Counted from the first letter of the stretch, positions 1-8,370 are shown. The stretch is 45,510 nucleotides of DNA from Desulfovirgula thermocuniculi DSM 16036 (GCF_000429345.1 NZ_AUBR01000026.1:1-45510); one strand, 5' to 3'. The notes: generated by a model not told the origin, from the sequence alone. Numbers and translations are program-made.

Positions 1-374
1 TCATCGTTTCCGGCGGGCGGGGCATGAAGGCGGCGGAGAACTTCAAGATCTTGGAGGAGCTGGCCGACGTCTTGGGCGCCGCCGTGGGGGCCTCGCGGGC
101 GGCGGTGGACGCGGGATACGCCCCGCACAGCATGCAGGTGGGGCAGACGGGCAAGACGGTGTCCCCGCAGCTGTACATTGCCTGCGGCATTTCGGGGGCC
201 ATCCAGCACTTAGCGGGCATGAGCTCGTCCAAGGTCATCGTGGCCATCAACAAGGACCCCGAGGCCAACATCTTTAAGGTGGCCGACTACGGCATCGTGG
301 GGGACCTCTTTGAAATCGTGCCCCTTTTGACCAGGGAGTTCAAGAAGCTCCTGGGCAAGGAAGGGGAGTGCTAG
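1..374 (+). CDS. etfA: Electron transfer flavoprotein alpha subunit, C-terminal part (5' end outside window)
   Basis: About 123 codons of the FAD-binding C-terminal domain are present; the frame is open from the first bases and ends in TAG. The stretch with SGGRG, the conserved [23 protein letters not shown] and the [10 protein letters not shown] motif is the family's FAD-binding region. EtfA pairs with EtfB in the cytoplasm to move electrons between acyl-CoA dehydrogenases (or bifurcating partners) and the quinone or ferredoxin pool. It lies 13 bp upstream of the thiolase gene, fitting an acyl-CoA metabolism operon whose start is off the window. The identity is firm; whether the complex bifurcates cannot be judged from this fragment. 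Confidence 0.96.
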   Translation, partial: IVSGGRGMKAAENFKILEELADVLGAAVGASRAAVDAGYAPHSMQVGQTGKTVSPQLYIACGISGAIQHLAGMSSSKVIVAINKDPEANIFKVADYGIVGDLFEIVPLLTREFKKLLGKEGEC

Positions 375-387
375 GGGGGTTGCGCTT

Positions 388-1683
388 GTGCGGGAGGCGG
401 TCATTGTCAGCGGCGCGCGCACGGCCATAGGGGCCTTTGGCGGGTCTTTGAAGGACGTGCCGGCGGTCAAGCTGGGCAGCCTGGTCATCAGGGAGGCGCT
501 GGTGCGGGCGGGCATAAAGCCCGCCGCCGGGCAGGACGCTTTGAGCTTCGCGCCGGACGCCTTAAAGGAGGCTGGCATTACCGAGCTGGAGCGCCAATAC
601 GCCCGGTGGGAGGAAAACCTGCAGGAAGTCCAGGTAGACGAGGTAATCATGGGTCACGTGCTCCAGGGGGGCTGCGGCCAGAACACGGCCCGCCAGGCGG
701 CCATTTATGCCGGCGTACCCAAGGAAACCCCCGCCTTTACGGTCAACAAGGTCTGCGGCTCCGGCTTAAAGGCCATTGCCCTGGGGGCGCAGGCCATCAT
801 GTCCGGCGAGGCGGAAGTGGTGGTGGCCGGCGGCATGGAAAACATGAGCCAGGCGCCCTACGCCCTTCCCCGGGCCCGCTGGGGCTACCGCATGGACATC
901 AACGCCCGGGGCGAATGCCTGGACCTCATGGTTTACGACGGCCTGTGGGAGATCTTTTACGGCTACCACATGGGCTACACGGCAGAAAACATTGCCCAAA
1001 AGTACGGTATTTCCCGCCAGGAGCAGGACGAATTGGGCCTGCTCAGCCACCAGCGGGCGCGCGCGGCCATTAAAGAAGGCCTCTTTAAAGAAGAAATAGT
1101 GCCCGTGGAAGTGCCCCAGCCCAAGGGCGGCACGGTAACCTTTGACACCGACGAGCGGCCCATGGACACCAGCCTGGAAAAGATGGCCCGGCTAAAACCC
1201 GCTTTTCGCCCCGACGGGACGGTGACCGCCGGCAACGCCTCAGGCGTTAACGACGGCGCCGCCGCCGTGGTGCTCATGTCCCGGCAGAAGGCGCAGGAGC
1301 TGGGCCTAAAGCCCCTGGCGGGCGTGGTTTCCTTTGCCGCGGGCGGCGTGGACCCTGCCTACATGGGTCTGGGCCCCGTGCCGGCGGTAAGGAAGGCCCT
1401 GCAAAAGGCAGGGCTCTCCATACAGGACATAGACGTGGTGGAGCTAAACGAAGCCTTTGCCGCCCAGGCCCTTGCCTGCATGAGGGAGCTCGGGCTGAGC
1501 CTGGAGAAGACAAACCTTTTGGGCAGCGGCATTTCTCTCGGCCACCCCATCGGCTGCACGGGGGCCAGGCTGGTGGTCACCATGCTATACCTCATGAAGC
1601 GGCAGGGCTTTAAATTGGGCCTGGTGACCATGTGCATTGGCGGCGGCCAGGGCATGGCCATGGTCTTGCGGCGCGAAGACTAG
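388..1683 (+). CDS. thl: Acetyl-CoA acetyltransferase (thiolase) with an N-terminal-half insertion
   Basis: Thiolase of 431 residues, joining two acetyl-CoA to acetoacetyl-CoA or cleaving 3-ketoacyl-CoA. The nucleophile is Cys123 in [10 protein letters not shown], followed by NEAFA, His386 in [10 protein letters not shown] and Cys416 in MCIGGGQG, so the catalytic set is complete. GTG start with a G-rich ribosome site 7 bp upstream, 13 bp after etfA. The usual length is about 390 residues. The excess is a 35-residue charged segment at about residues 45-80, between the helix ending REALVRAGI and the VDEVIMG strand. The gene is followed by hbd and crt, so the enzyme most likely works on C4 intermediates; direction (butyrate formation or beta-oxidation) is not decided by sequence. 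Confidence 0.96.
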   Translation: MREAVIVSGARTAIGAFGGSLKDVPAVKLGSLVIREALVRAGIKPAAGQDALSFAPDALKEAGITELERQYARWEENLQEVQVDEVIMGHVLQGGCGQNTARQAAIYAGVPKETPAFTVNKVCGSGLKAIALGAQAIMSGEAEVVVAGGMENMSQAPYALPRARWGYRMDINARGECLDLMVYDGLWEIFYGYHMGYTAENIAQKYGISRQEQDELGLLSHQRARAAIKEGLFKEEIVPVEVPQPKGGTVTFDTDERPMDTSLEKMARLKPAFRPDGTVTAGNASGVNDGAAAVVLMSRQKAQELGLKPLAGVVSFAAGGVDPAYMGLGPVPAVRKALQKAGLSIQDIDVVELNEAFAAQALACMRELGLSLEKTNLLGSGISLGHPIGCTGARLVVTMLYLMKRQGFKLGLVTMCIGGGQGMAMVLRRED

Positions 1684-1709
1684 CGCGCGGAAAGGAGGTC
1701 GGCGGTTTG

Positions 1710-2573
1710 ATGGAAGTGAAGAAAATCATGGTGGTGGGCGCCGGGCAGATGGGTACGGGCATCGCCCAGGTGGCGGCTGCCGTGGCCGGCTGTGAAGTAA
1801 TTTTAAACGACATCAAGGAAGAGTTTGTCTCGCGCTCCCTGGCCAACATCGAAAAGAACCTCCGCCGCGAGGTGGAAAAAGGCCGGCTTACGGAAGAGCA
1901 GAAGAGGGAGGCGCTTGCGCGCATTACCCCCTCCACCAGCCTGGCCGACGCCCGGGATGTGGACCTGGTCATCGAGGCGGCGGTGGAAAACATGGAAGTG
2001 AAGAGCAAGATTTTCAAGGAGCTGGACGGGATATGCCCGCCGCACACCGTTTTGGCCACCAACACTTCGTCTTTGCCCATCACCCAGATAGCCGCGGCCA
2101 CCAAAAGGCCGGAAAAGGTCATCGGCATGCACTTCATGAACCCGGTGCCGGTAATGAAGCTGGTGGAAATCATCCGGGGCCTGGCCACCTCCGATGAAAC
2201 CTTTGCCGTGGTCAAAGCCATGAGCGAACGCATGGGCAAGGTGCCGGTGGAGGTAAACGACGGGCCGGGCTTTGTCTCCAACCGCGTGCTCATGCCCATG
2301 ATCAACGAGGCCATCTACTGCGTCTACGAGGGCATCGCCACGCCGGAAGCGGTGGACCAGGTGATGAAGCTGGGCATGAACCACCCCATGGGGCCGCTGG
2401 CCCTGGCCGACCTCATCGGGCTGGATACCTGCCTTTACATCATGGAAGTGCTGCACCGGGAATTCGGGGACAGCAAGTACCGGCCCTGCCCGCTGTTAAA
2501 GAAATACGTGGCCGCCGGGTGGCTGGGCCGCAAGACCGGGCGGGGGTTTTACGTCTACAGTGACAACAAATGA
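1710..2573 (+). CDS. hbd: 3-hydroxybutyryl-CoA dehydrogenase
   Basis: A 287-residue NAD(P)-dependent dehydrogenase that interconverts acetoacetyl-CoA and 3-hydroxybutyryl-CoA. The Rossmann motif [14 protein letters not shown] is at residues 10-23. The substrate-domain landmarks follow: [21 protein letters not shown] with the catalytic His, and [19 protein letters not shown]. The C-terminal helical domain ends in [11 protein letters not shown], typical of the short (about 280 aa) Hbd form without a fused crotonase. ATG 1710 was chosen because AAAGGAGG lies 11 bp upstream; a TTG directly before it is possible. It sits between thl and crt, with only 15 bp to crt. Confidence 0.96.
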   Translation: MEVKKIMVVGAGQMGTGIAQVAAAVAGCEVILNDIKEEFVSRSLANIEKNLRREVEKGRLTEEQKREALARITPSTSLADARDVDLVIEAAVENMEVKSKIFKELDGICPPHTVLATNTSSLPITQIAAATKRPEKVIGMHFMNPVPVMKLVEIIRGLATSDETFAVVKAMSERMGKVPVEVNDGPGFVSNRVLMPMINEAIYCVYEGIATPEAVDQVMKLGMNHPMGPLALADLIGLDTCLYIMEVLHREFGDSKYRPCPLLKKYVAAGWLGRKTGRGFYVYSDNK

Positions 2574-2588
2574 GGAGGGGTGGCGCCG

Positions 2589-3371
2589 GTGTCCTGGAAC
2601 AACATCCTGGTGGAAAAGGACGGCCACACGGCTGTGCTCACCGTAAACCGCCCGCAGGTATTGAACGCCCTCAACGCCGAAACGCTGCTGGAGATAGACA
2701 AAGCGGTGGACGAGCTGGCCGCCGACCCGGCGGTGAGGGTGATCATCATCACCGGGGCGGGGGAAAAGGCCTTTGTGGCCGGCGCGGACATCGCCTTCAT
2801 GAGCAAGCTGACGCCCCTGGAGGCGCGGGACTTTGCCCGGCTGGGGCAGCGGGTGCTCGGCAAAATTGAAAATTTGCCCAAGCCGGTCATTGCCGCCGTG
2901 AACGGCTACGCCCTGGGCGGCGGCTGCGAGCTGGCCATGGCCTGCGACATCCGCGTGGCCTCGGAAAAGGCCAAGTTCGGCCAGCCGGAGGTCAACCTGG
3001 GCCTGATTGCCGGTTTTGGGGGCACCCAGCGGCTGACCCGCCTGGTCAACCCGGGCATCGCCAAGGAGATCCTCTTCACGGGGGACATGATTGACGCCGA
3101 AACGGCCAGGAGAATCGGCCTGGTCAACCACGTGGTGCCGGCGGAAGAGCTCATGGCTTTTTGCAAGTCCCTGGCCAGCCGCATAGCCTCCCGGGGCCCG
3201 GTGGCCGTGCGCCTGACCAAGGAGGCGGTAAACGAGGGCCTGGAGATGGACCTGGAGAAGGCCCTGGCCCACGAGGCGGACCTCTTCGGGCTCGTCTTTG
3301 CCACTTCCGACCGGGAAGAGGGTATTTCCGCCTTTTTGGCCAAGCGCCAGCCCCAGTTCCAGGGGAAGTAG
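2589..3371 (+). CDS. crt: Enoyl-CoA hydratase / 3-hydroxybutyryl-CoA dehydratase (crotonase)
   Basis: Crotonase-fold enzyme of 260 residues that hydrates crotonyl-CoA. Oxyanion-hole segments are EKAFVAGADI and NGYALGGGCELAMACDIR. The two catalytic glutamates are in GGGCELA and FGQPEVNLGL, so it is an active hydratase rather than an isomerase relative lacking them. The C-terminal FGLVFATSDREEGISAFL is the usual ending. GTG 2589 is preferred over GTG 2580 because AGGAGG lies 10 bp before it and only 1 bp before the other. It is the last gene of the etfA-thl-hbd-crt group; a terminator follows. No butyryl-CoA dehydrogenase is in the window. Confidence 0.95.
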   Translation: MSWNNILVEKDGHTAVLTVNRPQVLNALNAETLLEIDKAVDELAADPAVRVIIITGAGEKAFVAGADIAFMSKLTPLEARDFARLGQRVLGKIENLPKPVIAAVNGYALGGGCELAMACDIRVASEKAKFGQPEVNLGLIAGFGGTQRLTRLVNPGIAKEILFTGDMIDAETARRIGLVNHVVPAEELMAFCKSLASRIASRGPVAVRLTKEAVNEGLEMDLEKALAHEADLFGLVFATSDREEGISAFLAKRQPQFQGK

Positions 3372-3406
3372 GCCTACCGGTCTTTCCCTTATGAATGCCG
3401 GTTCGT

Positions 3407-3444
3407 GCAGGTACAGGAAGGACTTTCCTGGGCCTGCTTTTTTT
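3407..3444 (+). terminator. Rho-independent terminator after crt
   Basis: GCAGG at 3407-3411 pairs with CCTGC at 3433-3437, with an inner AGGAA/TTCCT pairing, directly followed by a run of seven T. It lies 36 bp after the crt stop and ends the acyl-CoA gene group. Confidence 0.85.
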
Positions 3445-3493
3445 ATCAATGCGCGGTAAAAGGAAAAGGTGGTATATTATTTATGGGGCGCAC

Positions 3494-3513
3494 GAGTATT
3501 AAGGAATATTAAA
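3494..3513 (+). promoter_or_regulatory. Tandem TATTAA boxes, 10-bp period, upstream of small membrane protein gene
   Basis: GAGTATTAAG and GAATATTAAA follow one another with exactly one helical turn between the ATTAA cores (3498-3502 and 3508-3512), about 20-30 bp upstream of the next ATG. The second, GAATATT, fits the -35 consensus of the sporulation factor sigma-E (KMATATT), but I see no convincing -10. A nearly identical arrangement precedes yqhV at 35029-35047. Confidence 0.35.
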
Positions 3514-3533
3514 CGGGGGGATTCAGGCCTCTC

Positions 3534-3725
3534 ATGGACATCACCTGGCTTTTTCTGGTCCTTTGTCCCTACATGCTGCTTTATTTTTATTTAACCGATT
3601 ACACTTCCTGGAGCCAGCGCCGGATTGTGCTGGTCTGGGCCGGCGGCTTTTTGCTCATTTTGAGCCTGTTTTTGTTAATCGACTATCTGAACCCCGTGCA
3701 CCCGCCATTTCCCAGACTTTTTTAG
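3534..3725 (+). CDS. Small two-helix membrane protein, function unknown
   Basis: A 63-residue protein with two hydrophobic helices, about residues 4-20 (WLFLVLCPYMLLYFYL) and 30-50 (RIVLVWAGGFLLILSLFLLI), joined by a short polar loop TDYTSWSQR. The tail NPVHPPFPRLF is proline-rich. I do not recognise the family. A purine-rich site (CGGGGGG, 3514-3520) lies 13 bp before the ATG, and codon use looks like the neighbours. It stands alone between the crt terminator and the promoter of the CBS-domain gene. The upstream tandem TATTAA boxes resemble those before yqhV, hinting at sporulation control; that is inference. Confidence 0.6.
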   Translation: MDITWLFLVLCPYMLLYFYLTDYTSWSQRRIVLVWAGGFLLILSLFLLIDYLNPVHPPFPRLF

Positions 3726-3745
3726 TGACTTCCGCCTCTCACCCG

Positions 3746-3775
3746 TTGTCTGGCCCGACAAAGTGGTGGTAATAT
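3746..3775 (+). promoter_or_regulatory. Sigma-A-type promoter for the acuB-like gene
   Basis: TTGTCT (3746-3751) and TAATAT (3770-3775) are separated by 18 bp, about 45 bp upstream of the CBS-domain gene. Both hexamers are close to consensus. Confidence 0.6.
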
Positions 3776-3820
3776 AGTTTAAGTGATGAAAATAATTACC
3801 GGCCGGGAGGTTTTAGCTGT

Positions 3821-4453
3821 ATGTTTGTGAGAGATTACATGACCACCTCTCCCATTACCATTGGCCCGGGCGTCCCCATTTTAGATGCCCTGGAAGTAAT
3901 GAGGAAAAATAAGATCCGCCACCTGCCGGTGGTGGACAGGGGCCGGCTGGTGGGTATCGTTACCGAGCGGGATTTGCTCACCGTTTCACCTTCCCCGGCT
4001 ACCACCCTCAGCATTTTTGAGCTCAATTACCTCCTGTCCAAGATGGAAGTCAAGGAGGTCATGAAAACCAACCCCATAACCGTCGCCCCCGATTGCACCA
4101 TTGAGAAGGCCGCCCTCCTCATGCGGGAGCATCGCATCGGCTGCCTGCCGGTTATGGAGGGCGACAACTTGGTGGGCATCATCACCCAGAACGATATTCT
4201 GGACGCGTTAATTCGCATTTTCGGCCTGCGGCGGGCAGGGACGCGGTTGGTCCTGGAGGCCGTCGACCGTGTTGGCGCGCTGGCCGACATCCTGGCCACG
4301 GTGCGCAAGCACCAGATCAACGTGGTGGGGGTGGCCTGCCGGGAAAAGGAGGACCAGCGGGTGCAGATCATGCTCCGCCTGAGCACGGTGGATCCCCAGG
4401 CCCTCATTAAGGATCTGGAGGAGCAGGGCTTTGAGATTAAGTCGGTGAGCTAG
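3821..4453 (+). CDS. CBS-pair plus ACT domain protein (AcuB-like)
   Basis: A 210-residue cytoplasmic protein. Two CBS repeats, about residues 1-60 and 72-130, carry the typical IRHLPVVD...LVGIVTERDLL and IGCLPVME...LVGIITQNDIL segments that bind adenine nucleotides as a pair. A C-terminal ACT-like domain (about 140-208, LVLEAVDRVGALADILATV) is the kind that senses small ligands. Bacillus AcuB shares this architecture and is linked to acetoin metabolism, but no acuA or acuC is nearby, so the symbol is not assigned. ATG start with GGGAGG 13 bp upstream. A BusR-like regulator follows after 21 bp and is probably co-transcribed, so the pair may sense nucleotides together (inference). Confidence 0.85.
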   Translation: MFVRDYMTTSPITIGPGVPILDALEVMRKNKIRHLPVVDRGRLVGIVTERDLLTVSPSPATTLSIFELNYLLSKMEVKEVMKTNPITVAPDCTIEKAALLMREHRIGCLPVMEGDNLVGIITQNDILDALIRIFGLRRAGTRLVLEAVDRVGALADILATVRKHQINVVGVACREKEDQRVQIMLRLSTVDPQALIKDLEEQGFEIKSVS

Positions 4454-4474
4454 CAGGGGTTGGCTTGAAGGGCT

Positions 4475-5128
4475 ATGGATGTTTTAAGTTCCCAGGTCTT
4501 TCCCAGGTACATTACCATTGCCGTGGACATAGCCACGCGCATTGTGCGCGGCGAGTACCGCGAAGGCCAAAAAATCTTCGGGCGCTCCACCCTGGCCGGC
4601 AGGTACAACGTTTCGCCGGAAACCATACGCCGGGCGCTCACCCTCCTGCAGGACATGGGGATCGTGCACGTTTCTCCGGGCGTGGGGGTGGTGGTGAGGT
4701 CCCAGAAGGCGGCCGAGGCCTTCCTGGCCGAGTGCGGGCACCGGCAGGTTTTGCGGGAAATGCAGGAGAGGCTCCACCGCCTCCTGCGGGAAAGGGACCG
4801 CATCAACGCTGAAATCGAAAAGCTCATGAACGAACTGCTGGATTACACCTTTAAGATGGCCGGTAACCTCCAGCGCATAGAAGAAGTGCGCATCTTACCC
4901 ACCTCCCCCCTGGTGGGCAAGTCCCTGGCGGAGGCGGAATTCAGGGCCAGGACGGGCTCCACCGTGCTGGCCATTTACCGCCGGGGGGAGGAAATCCTTT
5001 CCCCGCAGGCCAGCACGGTCCTCCAGGCAGGGGACATCCTCATCGTCCTGGCGCCCCCCGAGCAGAGAGAGCAGCTTTACAGCCTGGTGGGCGGGCCCAA
5101 CAGCCACCAGGGGGGAACGGAAGAATGA
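4475..5128 (+). CDS. GntR-type regulator with coiled coil and RCK_C domain (BusR-like)
   Basis: A 217-residue protein in three parts. A GntR winged helix at about residues 8-75 contains GRSTLAGRYNVSPETIRRALTLL and the VHVSPGVGVVV wing. A charged coiled coil follows at about 85-130. An RCK_C/TrkA_C domain covers about 140-207 (VRILPTSPLVGKSLAEAEFR...GDILIVLAPPEQREQL). This is the architecture of BusR, which in lactococci and streptococci represses a glycine-betaine transporter when it binds c-di-AMP at the RCK_C domain. No betaine or potassium transporter is in the window, so the target is unknown and the ligand is inferred from the fold. It ends 6 bp before the -35 of the rib promoter, so regulation of the rib operon is conceivable but unsupported. 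Confidence 0.85.
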   Translation: MDVLSSQVFPRYITIAVDIATRIVRGEYREGQKIFGRSTLAGRYNVSPETIRRALTLLQDMGIVHVSPGVGVVVRSQKAAEAFLAECGHRQVLREMQERLHRLLRERDRINAEIEKLMNELLDYTFKMAGNLQRIEEVRILPTSPLVGKSLAEAEFRARTGSTVLAIYRRGEEILSPQASTVLQAGDILIVLAPPEQREQLYSLVGGPNSHQGGTEE

Positions 5129-5134
5129 GTTCTA

Positions 5135-5164
5135 TTGACACCCCTCTTAAAACGGGCCTATAAT
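5135..5164 (+). promoter_or_regulatory. Consensus sigma-A promoter of the rib leader/operon
   Basis: A perfect TTGACA at 5135-5140 and a perfect TATAAT at 5159-5164 with an 18-bp spacer. The predicted transcript starts near 5171, giving a leader of about 160 nt before ribD. Confidence 0.85.
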
Positions 5165-5170
5165 AACCTT

Positions 5171-5310
5171 AAGTGCAAGGAGCCTTTAGGGAACGGGTGA
5201 TCCTCCTTTGAGCATAGGCCACGTTCATGCCGGTAACGGGTTTTGCTGGCGGGCTTTTTAAGTGGTCCTTTTAGCCCTGAAGGTGTGGCTGTTTCAGGGC
5301 TTTTTCTTAT
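5171..5310 (+). promoter_or_regulatory. Structured leader of the rib operon, riboswitch-like architecture, class not recognised
   Basis: Between promoter and ribD the leader can fold into several elements. CAAGGAG (5176-5182) pairs with CTCCTTTG (5203-5210). GGCCAC (5217-5222) pairs with GTGGTC (5262-5267) and encloses the hairpin GCCGGT/GCTGGC (5229-5234/5245-5250). An intrinsic terminator follows at 5273-5301. GGGCT (5251-5255) can instead pair with AGCCC (5273-5277), which would break the terminator stem and act as antiterminator. Rib operons in this phylum normally carry the FMN riboswitch, but its invariant blocks (such as GGGGCAGGGTG or the ACCGGCGGT loop) are not visible on either strand. 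The ligand, if any, is unknown. Confidence 0.55.
5273..5308 (+). terminator. Intrinsic terminator/attenuator upstream of ribD
   Basis: AGCCCTGAA (5273-5281) pairs perfectly with TTCAGGGCT (5293-5301), followed by TTTTCTTATT. It sits between the consensus promoter and the ribD start, the position of a transcription attenuator. Confidence 0.85.
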
Positions 5311-5329
5311 TCTGGCGCAGGTGAGGGAG

Positions 5330-6433
5330 TTGGACAGGTACTTCATGCAAATGGCCCTGGATCTGGCCCGCCGGGGCCTAGGCAGGACCAGCCCCAACCC
5401 CATGGTGGGGGCGGTGGTGGTTAAGGAGGGCCGCGTGGTGGGGCGGGGCTATCACGCCCGGGCCGGCGCGCCGCACGCGGAGGTAAACGCCCTGCGGGAG
5501 GCCGGGGAGCAGGCGCGGGGTGCCACCCTTTACGTTAACCTGGAGCCCTGCTGCCACTACGGGAGGACGGGCCCCTGCACGGAAGCCATCCTGGCGGCAG
5601 GGGTAAAGCGGGTGGTGGCGGCCATGGAGGACCCCAACCCCCTGGTGAGCGGGCGGGGGCTGGAAAGGCTGCGCCGGGCCGGGGTGGAGGTCACGGTGGG
5701 CGTGATGGAAGAGGAGGCCCGGCGCCTCAATGAAGTATTCATAAAGTACATTACCACCCGCCGCCCTTTTGTGGTCTTAAAAGCGGCCATGAGCCTGGAC
5801 GGAAAGATAGCCACGCGCACCGGGGAGTCCCGCTGGATTACCGGCCCGGAAGCCCGGCTGGCCGCCCACCGCCTGCGGGACCGCTACGATGCCGTTTTGG
5901 TGGGGATAAATACCGTGCTCCGGGACGACCCTTCCCTCACCACCCGCCTGCCGGGCGGGGAGGGGAGGGACCCGGTGAGGGTGGTGGTGGACAGCCTGGC
6001 CCGCATTCCCCTTCACGCGCGCCTGCTCACGCAGAAGTCGCCGGCTCCTACCATTGTGGCGGTCACGGAAAGGGCGCCGGCGGAAAAGTTACGCCGGCTG
6101 GAAGAAGCCGGGGCGCAGGTTCTGGTGATTCCCGGCGGCCCCCGGGTTGACCTGGCCGCCCTCATGGAAGAGCTGGGGCGGAGGGAAATAACCAGCGTAC
6201 TGGTGGAAGGGGGCGGGGAAGTCCACGCCTCTTTCCTGGAGGGCCGCCTAGCCGATAAGGTGGTCTGGTTCATCGCCCCCCTGATCATCGGCGGGCGGAA
6301 GGCTCCCGGGCCGGTGGGCGGCGAGGGCTTTGCCTGGCTCGGTGAGGCGGTCAGGCTACGGGACGTAAGCCTGGCGCGCTGTGGAGAGGATCTCTGCCTG
6401 GAGGGCTACATCCGGTACGGAGGGGAGGGCTGA
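5330..6433 (+). CDS. ribD: Bifunctional riboflavin-biosynthesis deaminase/reductase
   Basis: A 367-residue enzyme that deaminates 2,5-diamino-6-ribosylamino-pyrimidinone 5'-phosphate and then reduces the ribosyl chain. The N-terminal deaminase has zinc ligands His49 (HAEVNAL), Cys74 and Cys83 (EPCCHYGRTGPC), the same numbering as Bacillus RibG. The C-terminal reductase begins near residue 148 (FVVLKAAMSLDGKIAT, then SRWITGPEAR) and ends near EDLCLEGYIRYGGEG. TTG 5330 was chosen because AGGTGA ends 5 bp upstream and the length matches the family; GTG 5321 is an alternative without a ribosome site. First gene of the rib operon, behind a terminator-bearing leader; its stop overlaps the ribE start by one base. 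Confidence 0.95.
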   Translation: MDRYFMQMALDLARRGLGRTSPNPMVGAVVVKEGRVVGRGYHARAGAPHAEVNALREAGEQARGATLYVNLEPCCHYGRTGPCTEAILAAGVKRVVAAMEDPNPLVSGRGLERLRRAGVEVTVGVMEEEARRLNEVFIKYITTRRPFVVLKAAMSLDGKIATRTGESRWITGPEARLAAHRLRDRYDAVLVGINTVLRDDPSLTTRLPGGEGRDPVRVVVDSLARIPLHARLLTQKSPAPTIVAVTERAPAEKLRRLEEAGAQVLVIPGGPRVDLAALMEELGRREITSVLVEGGGEVHASFLEGRLADKVVWFIAPLIIGGRKAPGPVGGEGFAWLGEAVRLRDVSLARCGEDLCLEGYIRYGGEG

Positions 6434-7086
6434 TGTTTACCGGCCTGGTGGAAGAGGTGGGCGTTGTGCGCGGCATCTCCCGCGGCAGGGACTCGGCCCG
6501 CCTGGTGGTGGAGGCCACCAGGGTAACCGCGGACATGAAGGTGGGGGACAGCGTGGCCGTAAACGGCGCCTGCCTCACGGTGGTGGAGTGCGACCCGTAC
6601 TCCTTTGCCGCCGACGTCATGGCCGAAACCCTGGCCAAGACCAACCTGGGTCTTTTAAAGCCGGGTGACAGGGTAAACCTGGAGCGGGCCTTGAGGCTGG
6701 GGGACCGCCTGGGCGGGCACCTGGTGACGGGGCACATTGACGGCGTGGGCAAGATAAAGAGGCGGCGCGAGCACGACATAGCCGTGCTCCTGGAGATTGA
6801 GGCGCCGCCCGAGGTGATGCGCTACGTGGTCAAAAAAGGCTCGGTGGCCGTGGACGGTACCAGCCTGACGGTGGCAGACGTGGGCCGGCAGAGCTTCCTC
6901 GTCTCCCTCATCCCCCACACGGCCAGCCGGACTACGCTGGGAGCCAAAAAGCCGGGAGAGGCGGTTAACCTGGAGGCGGACATCATCGGCAAGTACGTGG
7001 AAAGGCTTTTATCCTTCCCCCACCGCGGGGCCTCTCCGGGGGAAGGGATTTCGCTGGAGTTTTTAAGCGAGCACGGCTTTTTATAG
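6433..7086 (+). CDS. ribE: Riboflavin synthase alpha chain
   Basis: A 217-residue enzyme that dismutates two 6,7-dimethyl-8-ribityllumazines to riboflavin plus the pyrimidine precursor. It begins with the [10 protein letters not shown] signature and has two lumazine-binding barrel repeats: about residues 1-95 ([10 protein letters not shown]) and 97-195 ([39 protein letters not shown]). The ATG overlaps the ribD TGA by one base, so the two are translationally coupled. Length and both repeat cores are normal for the trimeric enzyme, which works with RibH encoded two genes downstream. Confidence 0.96.
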   Translation: MFTGLVEEVGVVRGISRGRDSARLVVEATRVTADMKVGDSVAVNGACLTVVECDPYSFAADVMAETLAKTNLGLLKPGDRVNLERALRLGDRLGGHLVTGHIDGVGKIKRRREHDIAVLLEIEAPPEVMRYVVKKGSVAVDGTSLTVADVGRQSFLVSLIPHTASRTTLGAKKPGEAVNLEADIIGKYVERLLSFPHRGASPGEGISLEFLSEHGFL

Positions 7087-7125
7087 GGCAGGGCCCAAAA
7101 TGCTGATTGGGGAGTGACTTTCACC

Positions 7126-8343
7126 ATGGAGTTCCGTTTTAACACCATTGAGGAAGCAATCGAGGACATCCGCGCCGGCAAAATGGTGGTAGTGGTGGAC
7201 GACGAGGACAGGGAAAACGAAGGGGACCTGGTTATGGCGGCGGAAAAGGTCACTCCCGAGGCCATTAATTTTATGGCCACCTACGGCCGGGGCTTGATCT
7301 GCATGCCCATCACCAACCAGAGGGCGGACGAACTGGACCTGCCCCTCATGGTCAGCCATAATACCGACAAGCACGGCACGGCCTTCACCGTGTCCGTGGA
7401 CCACAAGGATACCACCACCGGCATTTCCGCTTACGAGAGGGCGCAGACCATCAAGGCCATCTTGGACCCCAGCACCCGGCCGGAAGACCTGCGCCGCCCC
7501 GGGCACATTTTCCCCTTGCGCGCCCGCGAGGGGGGCGTCCTGCGCCGGGCCGGGCACACCGAGGCGGCGGTGGATCTGGCCCGCCTGGCGGGGCTATACC
7601 CTGCAGGGGTAATCTGCGAGATCATGAAGGAAGACGGCACCATGGCCCGCGTGCCGGAGCTCATGGAGTTCTGCCGGAAGCACAACCTGAAGATCATCAC
7701 CATTGCCGACCTCATCAAATACCGCCGGCGCACGGAAAAGCTGGTGCGCAAAGTCGACGAGGCCTCCCTGCCCACCAAGTACGGCGAGTTTACCGCCGTA
7801 GCTTACGAGAGCATTCTCGACGGGCAGGGCCACCTTGCCCTGGTCAAGGGGGACCTCAGCCGGGTAGAGGCTCCCCTGGTGAGGGTGCACTCGGAGTGCC
7901 TCACGGGGGACGTGTTTGGCTCCCGGCGGTGTGACTGCGGCGAGCAACTGGCCCGCGCCATGGAAATGATTGCCAAAGAGGGCGTGGGCGTGCTCCTGTA
8001 CATGCGCCAGGAGGGGCGGGGCATCGGGCTGCTCAACAAGATAAGGGCATACAAGCTCCAGGACCAGGGCAAAGATACGGTGGAGGCCAACGAGGCCCTG
8101 GGCTTCCCGCCCGACCTGCGGGACTACGGCATCGGCGCGCAGATCCTGGTCGACCTGGGGCTGAAAAAGATACGCCTTTTGACCAACAACCCCCGCAAAA
8201 TAGCCGGGCTGGAGGGACACGGGCTGCAGGTGGTGGCGCGCATTCCCATTGAGATCCGCCCCGGAAAATACAACCGTTTTTACCTGGTCACCAAAAAGAA
8301 AAAGCTCGGGCACCTCCTCAGCGTGGGCGATGAAGTAAGTTAA
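7126..8343 (+). CDS. ribBA: Bifunctional DHBP synthase / GTP cyclohydrolase II
   Basis: A 405-residue fusion supplying both starting branches of riboflavin synthesis. The N-terminal 3,4-dihydroxy-2-butanone 4-phosphate synthase (about 1-205) shows the acidic [12 protein letters not shown] metal loop, GLICMPIT, and [23 protein letters not shown]. The C-terminal GTP cyclohydrolase II (about 210-400) has the zinc-binding [17 protein letters not shown] and the catalytic [10 protein letters not shown], with GTP contacts in [11 protein letters not shown] 7126 is preferred: GGGGAG lies 11 bp before it, whereas GTG 7114 would overlap that site. Forty bp separate it from ribE and 27 bp from ribH. Confidence 0.96.
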   Translation: MEFRFNTIEEAIEDIRAGKMVVVVDDEDRENEGDLVMAAEKVTPEAINFMATYGRGLICMPITNQRADELDLPLMVSHNTDKHGTAFTVSVDHKDTTTGISAYERAQTIKAILDPSTRPEDLRRPGHIFPLRAREGGVLRRAGHTEAAVDLARLAGLYPAGVICEIMKEDGTMARVPELMEFCRKHNLKIITIADLIKYRRRTEKLVRKVDEASLPTKYGEFTAVAYESILDGQGHLALVKGDLSRVEAPLVRVHSECLTGDVFGSRRCDCGEQLARAMEMIAKEGVGVLLYMRQEGRGIGLLNKIRAYKLQDQGKDTVEANEALGFPPDLRDYGIGAQILVDLGLKKIRLLTNNPRKIAGLEGHGLQVVARIPIEIRPGKYNRFYLVTKKKKLGHLLSVGDEVS

Positions 8344-8370
8344 GTAAAGATTAGGGAAGGGAGATGAGCC

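Noticed and set aside
2496-3449. 317-codon minus-strand frame opposite crt
   Set aside because: Crotonase on the plus strand is complete; this frame is a by-product of high GC content.
5171-5270. FMN riboswitch (RFN element) call for the rib leader
   Set aside because: Its invariant sequence blocks are not visible, so naming it an FMN riboswitch would be by position only. Kept as an unclassified leader.
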